Assembly: GCF_000372465.1 (NCBI RefSeq)
Contig: NZ_AQUZ01000002.1
Location: 124,160 to 188,159 of the forward strand
Direction: 5' to 3'
Source of the DNA: Kribbella catacumbae DSM 19601
GTDB lineage: Bacteria > Actinomycetota > Actinomycetes > Propionibacteriales > Kribbellaceae
Length of the DNA stretch: 64,000 bases
Of this stretch, positions 8,529-16,995 are shown piece after piece. Every line of letters begins with the position of its first letter. Position 1 is the first letter of the stretch. The notes beneath the pieces were generated by a model. The model worked only from the letters and a program-made list of their open reading frames with translations, ran no database searches and was not told the DNA's origin. The translations under genes were made by a program, and so were the position numbers.

Positions 8529-8855
8529 TCCACACCGTGATCTCGAATGCCCCCGTCAGAGCCCAGGGCGACGGGGACCCCTCAGCGGCGACGACCGTGA
8601 GGATCAGCAGCCAGGCAGATTCCCGCTGACCTGGACCGACAAATCGAGTACTCCGGGCGACCCCCGCCGATCGAGCCTGGCGCTCCGTCGGCGGGGGTCC
8701 TCTTTTTCCGCGCAGGGCAAGAGCCCGTCGACGTGACATCTCGCCGTTTGAGGACTGCGGGTGAGGCGCCGGCCGCTGTGCCGGCTTCTGGCCCACTGTC
8801 ACTCAGGCAGTAGCCGTCTGGCCATGACCCGGACGGCGGTTGAAGGGAGTACACA
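8529..8855. other. Intergenic region with terminator
   Basis: 327 bp. The first part encodes nothing I can support; the middle carries the terminator at 8659-8707; the end leads into the 8856 gene (GAAGGGAG before its ATG). Confidence 0.5.
8659..8707 (+). terminator. Intrinsic terminator
   Basis: Perfect 12-bp stem GACCCCCGCCGA (8659-8670) with TCGGCGGGGGTC (8688-8699), 17-base loop, then CTCTTTTT. It ends the small-gene cluster that starts further left. Confidence 0.85.
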
Positions 8856-9248
8856 ATGGCTGAGATCTCCTGCGCCCACTGCAGGAAGACATGGGACACG
8901 CACTATCTGCGGCATGAAATGGGCTGGTTCAAATGTGTTGACTGTGGCGCGCCCATCACGAAATTCAGAGACGGGAGCTGGCAGGACAACCGCTTCCCTT
9001 GGCAGGGATCACCGGGGAACTGTACGCATCCGCTCGGCGGCGAGCTGCGCTGGAACATCAGCCACCGCGCTGGTGTCCCCGATGAGATCGCCGACAGCCT
9101 TGACCCGGAGGCCTGGTTCGAGGCTGTAGTTGCTGACCTGGGTTGTCCCGGGTGCGGGGTGCATGGCGGGGGCCCAGCACCCCGAATGTGGACACTGATG
9201 CGGTGGGTGCGTTCCTCGATGAGGAAGATCAAGAGAGCGGCAAGCTGA
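8856..9248 (+). CDS. Zinc-ribbon-like protein, possible 3' frameshift
   Basis: 130 residues. The N-terminus carries CxxC pairs (SCAHC, residues 6-9; KCVDC, about 27-30) as in a zinc ribbon; another CPGC is near residue 97. The last ~20 residues are basic. The +1 frame from about 9184 instead reads NVDTDAVGAFLDEEDQESG and stops at about 9259, right before the terminator, a more natural-looking acidic end; a one-base indel near 9180-9190 is possible. Role unknown. Confidence 0.6.
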   Translation: MAEISCAHCRKTWDTHYLRHEMGWFKCVDCGAPITKFRDGSWQDNRFPWQGSPGNCTHPLGGELRWNISHRAGVPDEIADSLDPEAWFEAVVADLGCPGCGVHGGGPAPRMWTLMRWVRSSMRKIKRAAS

Positions 9249-9272
9249 CCGCCCACTGAGAGAGTTGCGAGA

Positions 9273-9306
9273 AGCCCTGCCCAGCTTCGGCCGGCAGGGC
9301 TTTTCT
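9273..9306 (+). terminator. Intrinsic terminator
   Basis: Perfect 10-bp stem AAGCCCTGCC (9273-9282) with GGCAGGGCTT (9293-9302) and a TTTTC tail. Closes the 8856 transcript. Confidence 0.85.
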
Positions 9307-9867
9307 TGTGTTACCAATCTGAACTGGGCTCGGCCTGATCGCGCACGCACCCCGACAGTCCGATCAGGACCCCACAGACTGTTGCCCTCGGCATTGACAG
9401 GTCGATGGTGCGAATTGCGTAGCACCGTTCAGGTGCCGACCGCGGGACCTCGCGCTGTTAGTGGCTTCGAGTCGGGCAGGGACGGAGCCATACGCGAGCG
9501 AGGCCCGGAAAGCGAATGCCCCGCTGGAAAGCGCGAAGTGAAGGGAGTACCTCTGCTTCGCACCTGCATCAGACGGGGCATTCATGATCCAGCCGCACTG
9601 AATCCACCAACCCATGACGGAGGTGGGTGCTCCCAGACCGAAACCATGCTCCCTCACCGTCGAGGCCAGACACAACCACACCCCGACGATGCCTGATGCG
9701 AGCGTCGACTTGACGCGACCCAGGCCCCACGCCGCATAACAGGACTCCCCGTTCGCTAGGCCTGCTTCGCTGTTGCGCTGCGAGTTATCCACAGGTAGTT
9801 CTGCAGGGATCCGGCTCATCGACCTACGATCGAGACTCAGACCGAGGTCACATGGGCAGGAGGCGGG
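9307..9867. other. Long leader with DnaA-box-like site
   Basis: About 560 bp with no supportable gene on either strand. It lies between a terminator and the 9868 operon, so it should contain that operon's promoter. A perfect consensus DnaA box TTATCCACA lies at 9785-9793; TACGAT at 9825-9830 could be a -10. CAGGAGG precedes the ATG at 9868. Confidence 0.5.
9785..9793 (+). promoter_or_regulatory. Consensus DnaA box
   Basis: TTATCCACA, an exact match to the bacterial DnaA box, about 75 bp before the 9868 operon. A single box may regulate transcription rather than mark an origin. Confidence 0.5.
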
Positions 9868-11169
9868 ATGAGCTACGGCAGTCCCTTCACACCTAAGCCC
9901 GGTGACGTACCCCTGTGGCCGCATGGGCGCGCCGCCGAATTCGATGCGATCCGGGACCTAGCCCAGCGGGTCGCCGCAGGGGAGGTCGGTGACACGAACG
10001 GCTTGCTGATTCACGGCACCCAAGGCATCGGCAAGACAGCGCTCCTCAATGCCGCCAGCAAGCAGCTGGCCGATGGTGGCTGGCAGGTGGCTGTCATCAG
10101 CAAATACGACTCGCACGACCTCAGCGACATCTTCCGCAACAGCGTCGACTCCCAACGGATGCGCGGCTTCGCCGCACGAGCTCGAGAGCGATCGGCGCGT
10201 CTGAAGGGCAGCGTCCACGGCGGCAGCCTTTCGATCGGACTGCTGCGCGGTGTCGGCGCCTCAGTCGAGATCGGGCCCTCCAAGACCACGTGCGACGTCG
10301 CACAGCAGCTAGTAGACGCCGGCCAGCGTGCTGCCCGATCCGCCCGCCCCGCCATGATCCTGGTCGACGACCTCGAGAACTGGTCGCCTTCCGAGCTCCG
10401 GCAGCTCTGTACCGGTCTCGAGCAATGCTCACGGGCGGGGTCTCCGGTCGGCGTGATTGCCACCAGCGCTCCCGCCGGCGACCTACGGCTCGCCCGGGCC
10501 GATCGCGCTGGTGTCATCAACGCCCGTCGGCTCGGTCCCCTGACACCAAGCGAGGCCCTGGCGGTCTTGCTGCACACGGCCGGAGCGCGCGGAATCGCTA
10601 TCGAGCCGGGCGCCTACGAGCGACTCCTGACCTTCTCGCGGGGACATCCACAACGCCTACAGCTAGCCGCCCACGAGGCCTGCAAGGCAATGTCGCCCAA
10701 CTCAGCCTTGCTGACCGTGGCCGCCGCAGACCACGGCATCGAACGGGCCATCCCCAAGCTGGACCGCCAAGTCCACGCACCGAAATGGCACATTCTGACA
10801 CCAGCAGAACAGTCAGTTGCACAAGCCCTCGCTAGCGTCGGTGGGAACCTCCCGCGCGCCCGCGCAGTACTGCGTGCGCACCTGCCAAGAGCAGATCGGG
10901 CCCAGTTCGAGCCAGCCTGCGACGCCCTGGTGCGCAAAGACGTGGTCATCGAAGATGCGGCTGGCCGGCTTGCTTTCAGCAACCCCGGCACAGAAGCCTG
11001 GATACTGCGCCACCGCCCTCCCATCGGCTCTCCGATCCACGTCTTGCGGGGATCGCCACAGCAGCGTCCACTAAGCTCCCGGACTGCTGGCTCTGGACGA
11101 CGAGCCAAGCAACTAGGCCAAGGTGCAAGCGCAGACCAGCGCAGCCGACGAGGGATTGGCGGGCCATGA
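9868..11169 (+). CDS. AAA/STAND-like P-loop ATPase
   Basis: 433 residues. Walker A is GTQGIGKT at residues 50-57 and Walker B is MILVDDLEN with D167/D168; a conserved-looking VGVIATSAP follows as sensor 1. The C-terminal part (about 300-390) looks like a winged helix (LTPAEQSVAQALASV). This matches the ORC/Cdc6- or STAND-type AAA layout with a C-terminal DNA-binding or sensor domain. It heads an operon whose next gene overlaps by ATGA and which continues to the HerA-type ATPase, the toxin-like protein and EcsC. The last 40 residues are basic and disordered. Exact role unknown; it may load or gate the HerA-like motor. Confidence 0.7.
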   Translation: MSYGSPFTPKPGDVPLWPHGRAAEFDAIRDLAQRVAAGEVGDTNGLLIHGTQGIGKTALLNAASKQLADGGWQVAVISKYDSHDLSDIFRNSVDSQRMRGFAARARERSARLKGSVHGGSLSIGLLRGVGASVEIGPSKTTCDVAQQLVDAGQRAARSARPAMILVDDLENWSPSELRQLCTGLEQCSRAGSPVGVIATSAPAGDLRLARADRAGVINARRLGPLTPSEALAVLLHTAGARGIAIEPGAYERLLTFSRGHPQRLQLAAHEACKAMSPNSALLTVAAADHGIERAIPKLDRQVHAPKWHILTPAEQSVAQALASVGGNLPRARAVLRAHLPRADRAQFEPACDALVRKDVVIEDAAGRLAFSNPGTEAWILRHRPPIGSPIHVLRGSPQQRPLSSRTAGSGRRAKQLGQGASADQRSRRGIGGP

Positions 11170-11714
11170 CTCAACCTGCATCAGCCGAACGCCAGCGCAC
11201 AGTACCCGGCCTGAATCTGGATATCGACGACGTCATCGACACCCCAGCCCAGGTCGCCGCGATCGCAGACGCTGCCTCCGACAGAGAGATGGCTGCGATC
11301 ATCCACTGCACCGAAGCACTCGCTGCCTACGTCGCCGAACTCCACGCCCCGCACGGCTTCGACCAGTTTCTGACGCCAGCCGAATGTGCACAAGTCACAC
11401 AGTTCATCGCAGGACTGGGCAAGAACGCCGCTCGTGCTGATGAGTTCTTCGAGCCGCGGACCGGGCTGGAGCTTCGCCGTCGCAACCCGGCAGCCGGCTG
11501 GAACGCCACGACCGCGCGTGAGGCGGGCGTGCGAGGGACCGAGCTCCAGACACACGAAGGCCTACCGGCCTACGCGCTCGAATGCATCGCGTTGCTGCAG
11601 GCACTGATTGCCTATCTGGACGATTTCCACGGCACCGACGGCTTTCAGGAAGTACTCACGCCGCAGGAACGATCGAAGGTAGGGGAGCTGATCAGCCAGA
11701 TTCTCAGCGACTGA
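11166..11714 (+). CDS. Unknown protein with internal helical duplication
   Basis: 182 residues starting in an ATGA overlap with the ATPase gene. It contains two related ~40-residue helical segments: residues 47-84 (LAAYVAELHAPHGFDQFLTP) and 139-180 (LIAYLDDFHGTDGFQEVLTP). Shared features are AYxxxxH, GFxxxLTP and a following helix. The duplication suggests a binding module that works as a pseudo-dimer. No family recognised. Its tight coupling with the ATPase gene suggests a direct partner. Confidence 0.65.
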   Translation: MTQPASAERQRTVPGLNLDIDDVIDTPAQVAAIADAASDREMAAIIHCTEALAAYVAELHAPHGFDQFLTPAECAQVTQFIAGLGKNAARADEFFEPRTGLELRRRNPAAGWNATTAREAGVRGTELQTHEGLPAYALECIALLQALIAYLDDFHGTDGFQEVLTPQERSKVGELISQILSD

Positions 11715-11862
11715 ACAGCCAGCCGAAAGAGAGCACAGCACAAACACCGCTTGTGCATTTGTGAACCGACTTCGCTGGTTTGTGGTGCGCTGGGCACGTT
11801 CAGTAACTACAGTTGCCCTGGCGCGGCCCACTGGGGAGACCGCACGTTTTCGGGAGGATGCT

Positions 11863-12486
11863 GTGGCTGGCACGCGGGCCGGGCTCGAAGGTCGGCAGCA
11901 CACCCACTTGCTTTTGCCGCATGCCGCCTTGGATGCCCCGCAGCGAGGCTTGTTCGAGAGCGCGTTACGCCCAGCCGGCTGGACAATCGATCCCGACGAC
12001 AGCTCCAGCATGTCCCTACGCTGGAATCGGGGCCGCGCTGCCCTGCGGCTGCAGACACTCGGCTGGTTCCCACTACTGGTGACGGTCGGCCCGATCGGGA
12101 AGGCGACCGCGGTCCACCGGGATGCCGCAGCCAGGCTGACGGCGGCTGTCCTGGCCGGGCGCGGTATGAATTTCACCGATCAGCAACTGGTCGAGTACCT
12201 GCCGCAGGCACAAGCCCGCTGGCAGCGCGCGCTGATGGAGCGTCGGCGACTATTCACAGCGGAGCGACTGCTGCGGGCGCGCCGCTGCTCATACTGTGCC
12301 TCCTGGTCCGACACGTCCGCGACGCACTGCGCTGGATGCCGTCGACGGTTCACCGTCGCAGACGACACGGAATGGAACACCACAGTCAGCCGAGCGACGG
12401 CAACCGTGGCTGAGGCCGAGGCGATCCTCGCCGACCTGGCGCGTGGTGTGGTGCTGGAGCGGCTGACCGGGGCGTCGCATGGCTGA
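11863..12486 (+). CDS. Unknown protein with C-terminal zinc ribbon
   Basis: 208 residues from a GTG at 11863 (GGGAGG five bases upstream); an in-frame ATG at 11761 would add 34 residues but has no ribosome site. The N-terminal ~130 residues are alpha/beta (HTHLLLPHAALDAPQRGLFE). Near residue 145 there is a zinc ribbon with the spacing CxxC...CxxC (CSYCASWSDTSATHCAGC). The gene overlaps the next by eight bases. Likely a nucleic-acid or protein-binding subunit of the operon's machine; function otherwise unknown. Confidence 0.65.
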   Translation: MAGTRAGLEGRQHTHLLLPHAALDAPQRGLFESALRPAGWTIDPDDSSSMSLRWNRGRAALRLQTLGWFPLLVTVGPIGKATAVHRDAAARLTAAVLAGRGMNFTDQQLVEYLPQAQARWQRALMERRRLFTAERLLRARRCSYCASWSDTSATHCAGCRRRFTVADDTEWNTTVSRATATVAEAEAILADLARGVVLERLTGASHG

Positions 12487-14302
12487 ACCGATCGTTGCGA
12501 CCCGTGAGGCCGAGCAGTGGGGCTGGGAGTACCGCGGGCAAGAGGTTGTGGTCGTCGAGCAGCAAGACCCACCAGTTCCCGCCGTGCCGCCTCCGTCGAC
12601 GCTCGCTACGCTGGAGACCAAGCGTGCTTCTGCAGCCCGGGTAAGTCCCGTCCTGACCTGGGCGACGGCGGGAGTCATTGCCGCAACGGCTGTGGTCTAC
12701 GTCGCCGTCGATCCTTTGCTGGCCCTGATGCCTGCCGTGATGGCAGTGGGTCTCGGCTGGTTGCGTTGGGGTCGTCCGGAGATGCTGCGCCAGGCTGCGG
12801 TCAAGGAGCACCAGCGGTGGCTGGCCGACTGTGTCACCACGATGGCCGGGTTCGAGCGGGACGTACAGGTTTGGCAGCAGGAGCTGAGCCAGCGGGAGCA
12901 GACGAAGGCGCTACAGGTCCGTGCCGTGCGTCCATGGGTGCCGGTAGGCCCGGTGACCAAGGAGCGCGTCGACCTGTACGGCGGGACCGCAGCCGGCTGG
13001 CGTGCTGCGCTGCTCGCGATGGGCAGCTCGCTGATGAGTGCGGGCGGGCGGCTCGTGGTACTAGACCTCACCCAGGATGCCGTCGTTGAGCCGCTGCGCC
13101 GCATGGCCGGCGAATACGGCGCACCGATGCGGTCGGCCGTCGTACCGAACGAAGCGAAGGCTCTGAATCCGCTGACTGGCCTGAGCCCGGACGAGATCGG
13201 TGTGGTGATCGCGGAAGGGCTGCGCGGGGCAGAGCCCGAGCAGAACGAGTCGCGCGGTGTCGACGCGAGCTTGGTCCAGCAGATTGTTGAGTGCTTGACC
13301 GATGGTCCGGTTACGTTCACGAGGCTTCATTTGGCGTTCCAGGTGCTGCTGCGGCAGCTAACGCCGGACCAGCGGGGTGAGCTGACGCGTCCGGAGTACA
13401 TGAAGCTGGCCGATCTGCTCAGCGAGTCTGCGCGGCGTACGGCGGAGGCGCGGTTGTTCCGTCTGGCTGCTGGCGTGCTGCGGTTGTCTGCCGTCACCGG
13501 AGATGAGCCGATGGACGGGTGGGACGGCGACGAGGTTTCGTTGCGGGTATTCGAGCTCTCGCCCCGTGAGTCGGAGCTGTCTGCTTCGTTGCTGCGGCAC
13601 CTGATGTTCCAGATCACGATGGTCCGAATCCAGCGCGGACAGTTGTCGGGGCTGGGCGAGCGCATCTTCGTGATCGCTGGAGCGGATGCCGTCGCGCGGC
13701 CGGAACTCGAGCGGTTCGACAGCATCTGCCGACGCAACGGGCTCCGGCTCGTGCTGCTGTTCGCGCATCTGCGCGACAGCGCCGTGGAACTCCTCGGCGG
13801 CGGCGACGCGGTGCTGTTCATGCGCCTCGGGAACGCGAAGGAAGCCGAGCAGGCCGCCACGTTCATCGGTCGGCAGCACCGACTGGTGGCGAGCCAGTTC
13901 ACGTACTCGCACGGGACGAACACGTCCACGTCGACGTCTGACAGCACCACGCGCGGAAACAGCGCCTCGACGAGCGACTCGGTCGGCGTACAGACATCGG
14001 ACAGCCGGCAGGCGACGTTCGGGCTGCTGTTCAGCCGGCGGCACCGGTCTGGTTCCAAGACGTCTGGTGAGCAGTATTCGTCGTCGACCACGGGTGGAAC
14101 GTCGTGGTCGGAGGCGATCACGAGTTCGGAATCGAGCGGCTCGACGGAGAGTACGTCGGTCGGGTATCAGCGCACGTACGAGTACTCGATGGAGCCGACG
14201 GTGCTGCAGGGCTTGTCACCAACCGCTTTCGTGATGGTGGACCCGCTCGATCCGGCGAGTCCGCGGCTCGGCGACTGCGATCCGCGGTTGGGGGATTCAT
14301 GA
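12479..14302 (+). CDS. Membrane-anchored ATPase-like protein lacking a P-loop
   Basis: 607 residues. Two adjacent hydrophobic segments (about 57-76 and 80-97) should anchor it in the membrane, as in VirD4/TraD-type coupling proteins. The region from about 160 resembles a RecA-like motor domain (GGTAAGWRA at 168, then RLVVLDLTQD), but the GKS/T of Walker A is absent, so ATP binding is doubtful. IFVIAGADAVARPELERF may correspond to a decayed Walker B region. Residues 479-561 form a striking Ser/Thr/Gly-rich stretch. It overlaps the HerA-type gene by ATGA, suggesting a catalytic/non-catalytic pair at the membrane. The VirD4-like reading is inference from layout. Confidence 0.6.
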   Translation: MAEPIVATREAEQWGWEYRGQEVVVVEQQDPPVPAVPPPSTLATLETKRASAARVSPVLTWATAGVIAATAVVYVAVDPLLALMPAVMAVGLGWLRWGRPEMLRQAAVKEHQRWLADCVTTMAGFERDVQVWQQELSQREQTKALQVRAVRPWVPVGPVTKERVDLYGGTAAGWRAALLAMGSSLMSAGGRLVVLDLTQDAVVEPLRRMAGEYGAPMRSAVVPNEAKALNPLTGLSPDEIGVVIAEGLRGAEPEQNESRGVDASLVQQIVECLTDGPVTFTRLHLAFQVLLRQLTPDQRGELTRPEYMKLADLLSESARRTAEARLFRLAAGVLRLSAVTGDEPMDGWDGDEVSLRVFELSPRESELSASLLRHLMFQITMVRIQRGQLSGLGERIFVIAGADAVARPELERFDSICRRNGLRLVLLFAHLRDSAVELLGGGDAVLFMRLGNAKEAEQAATFIGRQHRLVASQFTYSHGTNTSTSTSDSTTRGNSASTSDSVGVQTSDSRQATFGLLFSRRHRSGSKTSGEQYSSSTTGGTSWSEAITSSESSGSTESTSVGYQRTYEYSMEPTVLQGLSPTAFVMVDPLDPASPRLGDCDPRLGDS

Positions 14303-16995
14303 TCTCGAACAGCGCGATTCCGCAGTGGCGCATCACCGAGGTGCCGCTGGCCGGCGGGCCGACTACGGATGCGGCGCAACGCCTTACCGCGCTTCGGCGC
14401 GGGCTGTTGCCGACGCTGATGATGCTGGCATCGGCCGGGCGGCCGTTCAGTTGCTGCTGGACTCGCGCGGTGGCCGGCGGACCGCTCGAGGTCAGGGTGG
14501 GGATCGAGCCTGTGGACGGTTCAGTTTCCTATCCGGTCGGCGCACGAGCTGCCGATGCGGACTCAGTGAACTTTCCCTACTGGGCAGAGGTGAATGGCGC
14601 GCACGACGTACTCACCGCGCTGCCCGAGGCCGAGGTCGAACCAGCCGGAACGCTGGAGGACATGGCCGAGGTTTTGCCGGCCTTCGCCTGGCTGATCACG
14701 GCTGCTCCCGTCGGAGCAGGGGAGCGCTCCGAACTGCTCGACGACCTTCATCTGCAGATGACGATGGGGCTGGACCGCGAGAAGGTCTCAGGAAGGGACG
14801 CGCTCGAGCTGGAGCGCAACCGCGCCCGCTACCGCGACTTCTCCGCCGCACAAGGCGGCCTGTGGTCCGTGCAGATCCTCGCAGGAGGGGCCGATGAAGC
14901 CAGTGCGAGACTTGTCGCGCAGACCTTCGCCGGGGTGGCCGACCTGCACGCCACCTCCTACGCCTTGACTCCGCAGCCTGCGATTCGCACTGAAGCGGCC
15001 GTGGCCGAGGCGAGTGCACCCGAGCCGACGGGCTTCACGGCGACGGGTGAGCTGCTTGCTGCGATCGGGCGACCGCCGGTGCGTGAGATTGCCGGCGTCC
15101 GTGTGGTCGAACAGGTGCGGTTCGACCTGACGCCTGAGACGCCGGTGAACGGGATCCCGCTGGGCGATGTCATTGATGCGGCCGGGCGGGCGGTCGGGAG
15201 CATGACGGTTTCGCCGGACACGTTGAACCGGCACGCATTCGTTGCCGGCGCTACGGGGTCCGGCAAGTCGCAAACGATCCGGCATCTGCTCGAAGGGCTC
15301 ACTGACGCATCCATACCGTGGCTGGTGATTGAGCCCGCGAAGGCCGAGTACGCGGCGATGGCCGGCCGGTTGGGCTCGGACTCGAGTGTTGCGGTCATTC
15401 GGCTCGGCGACCCTGACGCCGTACCGCTGAGTTTGAACCCGCTGGAACCCGAAGCCGGGTTCCCGCTGCAGACGCACCTCGACCTTGTCCGTGCGCTCTT
15501 CCTCGCGGCATTCGAGGCGCACGAGCCGTTTCCACAGGTGCTCAGCCAGGCGCTGAACCGGTGCTACACGTCGTACGGATGGGACCTCGCGCTGAGCCGA
15601 GGCGGGACCGAATACCCGTCCCTCGCCGACCTGCAAACGACAGCGCGCGCGGTCGTTGACGACATCGGGTACGGCGCTGAGCTCGCGGCGGACGTCCGCG
15701 GCTTCGTCGATGTCCGCCTGACCTCGCTGCTCCTCGGGACGCCTGGCCGGTTCCTCGGCGGGGGATACCCGCTCGACGTTGCTGATCTGCTCAGCCGCAA
15801 CGTGGTGCTCGAGCTCGAGGACGTTGGAGACGACCAGGACAAAGCGTTCTGTATGGGCGTCGTACTGATCCGGTTGATCGAACACCTTCGCATGCGGCGT
15901 GGACCGTCTTCCAGCCTGCGCCACGTGACCGTTGTCGAAGAGGCGCATCGCTTGCTCAAGGCAAGTACTGACGGCACCGCTAGTCACGCAGTGGAGATGT
16001 TTGCCGGCTTGCTCGCCGAGATCCGGGCGTACGGCGAAGGCATCGTTGTTGCGGAGCAGATCCCCAGCAAGGTCATCCCGGACGTCGTCAAGAACTCTGC
16101 GCTCAAGATCCTGCACCGGCTACCCGCCGCTGACGACCGAGAAACCGTCGGCGCCACCATGAACCTTGAAGAACCTCAGTCCCGAGCCGTCGTGTCGCTT
16201 CCGCCCGGTCAGGCCGCTGTATTCACCGACGGCATGGACCGTCCTGTCCGGGTTCGCATCCCGTTCGGCGAACCGCGCGAGCGACGGGCCGTCACAGCGC
16301 CGACGGTCAAGGCTGCCGGACGTCGGGCGCGGCTTTCTACAGTTCGCGAGAGCGCTGATGTTGCTCAGCTCCTTGAGCAGAACCCGAGATTCGTCTTGTG
16401 GGTCGAATTGCTGACGGTGGCTCATTTGGCTGCTGCCCCCAAGCCTCTGCCGCAATCGCCCTGGGCGTTTGATGATGTTTCGCCGGCGGTGGTGGAGCGT
16501 GCGATTGCCGAGGCCGTGGGAGCGGCTGTTGCCGGACGGGCGTCGGCGATCGAGCATCACGTCGTACCGGCTCAGCTCATCGACCATCTGGCCGAGGCTG
16601 TCCTTGGCATCGTGAGGCGGCGAGAGCTCAGCTGCGCGACCACTGAGATCGAGTGGCAGGCGGGGGCCTATCGGTTCGCGGACGTGGCCGACGCCTTGCA
16701 GACCTACACCGGACCGTTTGATGCTCCGCACCCGTTGACGGAGGAGTGGGCGGCTCGTGGGGTGAAGCTGTGGGGATCGACCCTTGAGGAGCAGATCGTG
16801 ACTTACTCAAAAATCCAACCTGAGAAGGCTTCGCCGTCGTTGTTTCTCGGTGATGGGACGCTCCTTCGGGCCGCAGCCAGTCTGTCCACGGGCACTGATC
16901 CGTACTCGCAGCTGATCACCGCAGCCCACGAACTGACGGTGCCTGGGCAATGGCACCGTCACGTCTTCCGGATGCTGGAAGGGGCGGGTGAATAG
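14299..16995 (+). CDS. HerA/DUF87-type hexameric ATPase with N-terminal extension
   Basis: 898 residues from the ATG overlapping the upstream stop (ATGA). An N-terminal domain of about 290 residues is of unknown type. The motor core has Walker A GATGSGKS at 317-324, then LVIEPAKAEYAAM (a HerA/VirB4-like EPAKxEY motif), Walker B TVVEEAHR at about 544-551 and IVVAEQIPSKVIPDVVKNS as the downstream sensor/arginine region. The C-terminal 250 residues are an extra helical domain. HerA-like ATPases pump DNA or protein through hexameric rings; the neighbours (membrane anchor, toxin-like product) make translocation plausible. Not FtsK: no gamma domain is seen. Confidence 0.8.
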   Translation: MISNSAIPQWRITEVPLAGGPTTDAAQRLTALRRGLLPTLMMLASAGRPFSCCWTRAVAGGPLEVRVGIEPVDGSVSYPVGARAADADSVNFPYWAEVNGAHDVLTALPEAEVEPAGTLEDMAEVLPAFAWLITAAPVGAGERSELLDDLHLQMTMGLDREKVSGRDALELERNRARYRDFSAAQGGLWSVQILAGGADEASARLVAQTFAGVADLHATSYALTPQPAIRTEAAVAEASAPEPTGFTATGELLAAIGRPPVREIAGVRVVEQVRFDLTPETPVNGIPLGDVIDAAGRAVGSMTVSPDTLNRHAFVAGATGSGKSQTIRHLLEGLTDASIPWLVIEPAKAEYAAMAGRLGSDSSVAVIRLGDPDAVPLSLNPLEPEAGFPLQTHLDLVRALFLAAFEAHEPFPQVLSQALNRCYTSYGWDLALSRGGTEYPSLADLQTTARAVVDDIGYGAELAADVRGFVDVRLTSLLLGTPGRFLGGGYPLDVADLLSRNVVLELEDVGDDQDKAFCMGVVLIRLIEHLRMRRGPSSSLRHVTVVEEAHRLLKASTDGTASHAVEMFAGLLAEIRAYGEGIVVAEQIPSKVIPDVVKNSALKILHRLPAADDRETVGATMNLEEPQSRAVVSLPPGQAAVFTDGMDRPVRVRIPFGEPRERRAVTAPTVKAAGRRARLSTVRESADVAQLLEQNPRFVLWVELLTVAHLAAAPKPLPQSPWAFDDVSPAVVERAIAEAVGAAVAGRASAIEHHVVPAQLIDHLAEAVLGIVRRRELSCATTEIEWQAGAYRFADVADALQTYTGPFDAPHPLTEEWAARGVKLWGSTLEEQIVTYSKIQPEKASPSLFLGDGTLLRAAASLSTGTDPYSQLITAAHELTVPGQWHRHVFRMLEGAGE

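Noticed and set aside
9364..9924. Minus-strand frame of 186 codons in the leader of the 9868 operon
   Set aside because: No ribosome site, odd composition, and it runs into the start of a real gene.
13327..14121. Long minus-strand frames inside the 12479 and 14299 genes (for example also 14788-16116)
   Set aside because: Antisense shadows of GC-rich coding sequence; low-complexity proteins and no starts.
12479..16995. Standard conjugation coupling protein plus FtsK/TraB-type transfer
   Set aside because: The motor has HerA-type motifs, no FtsK gamma domain and no clt-type repeats nearby; I call it HerA-like only.
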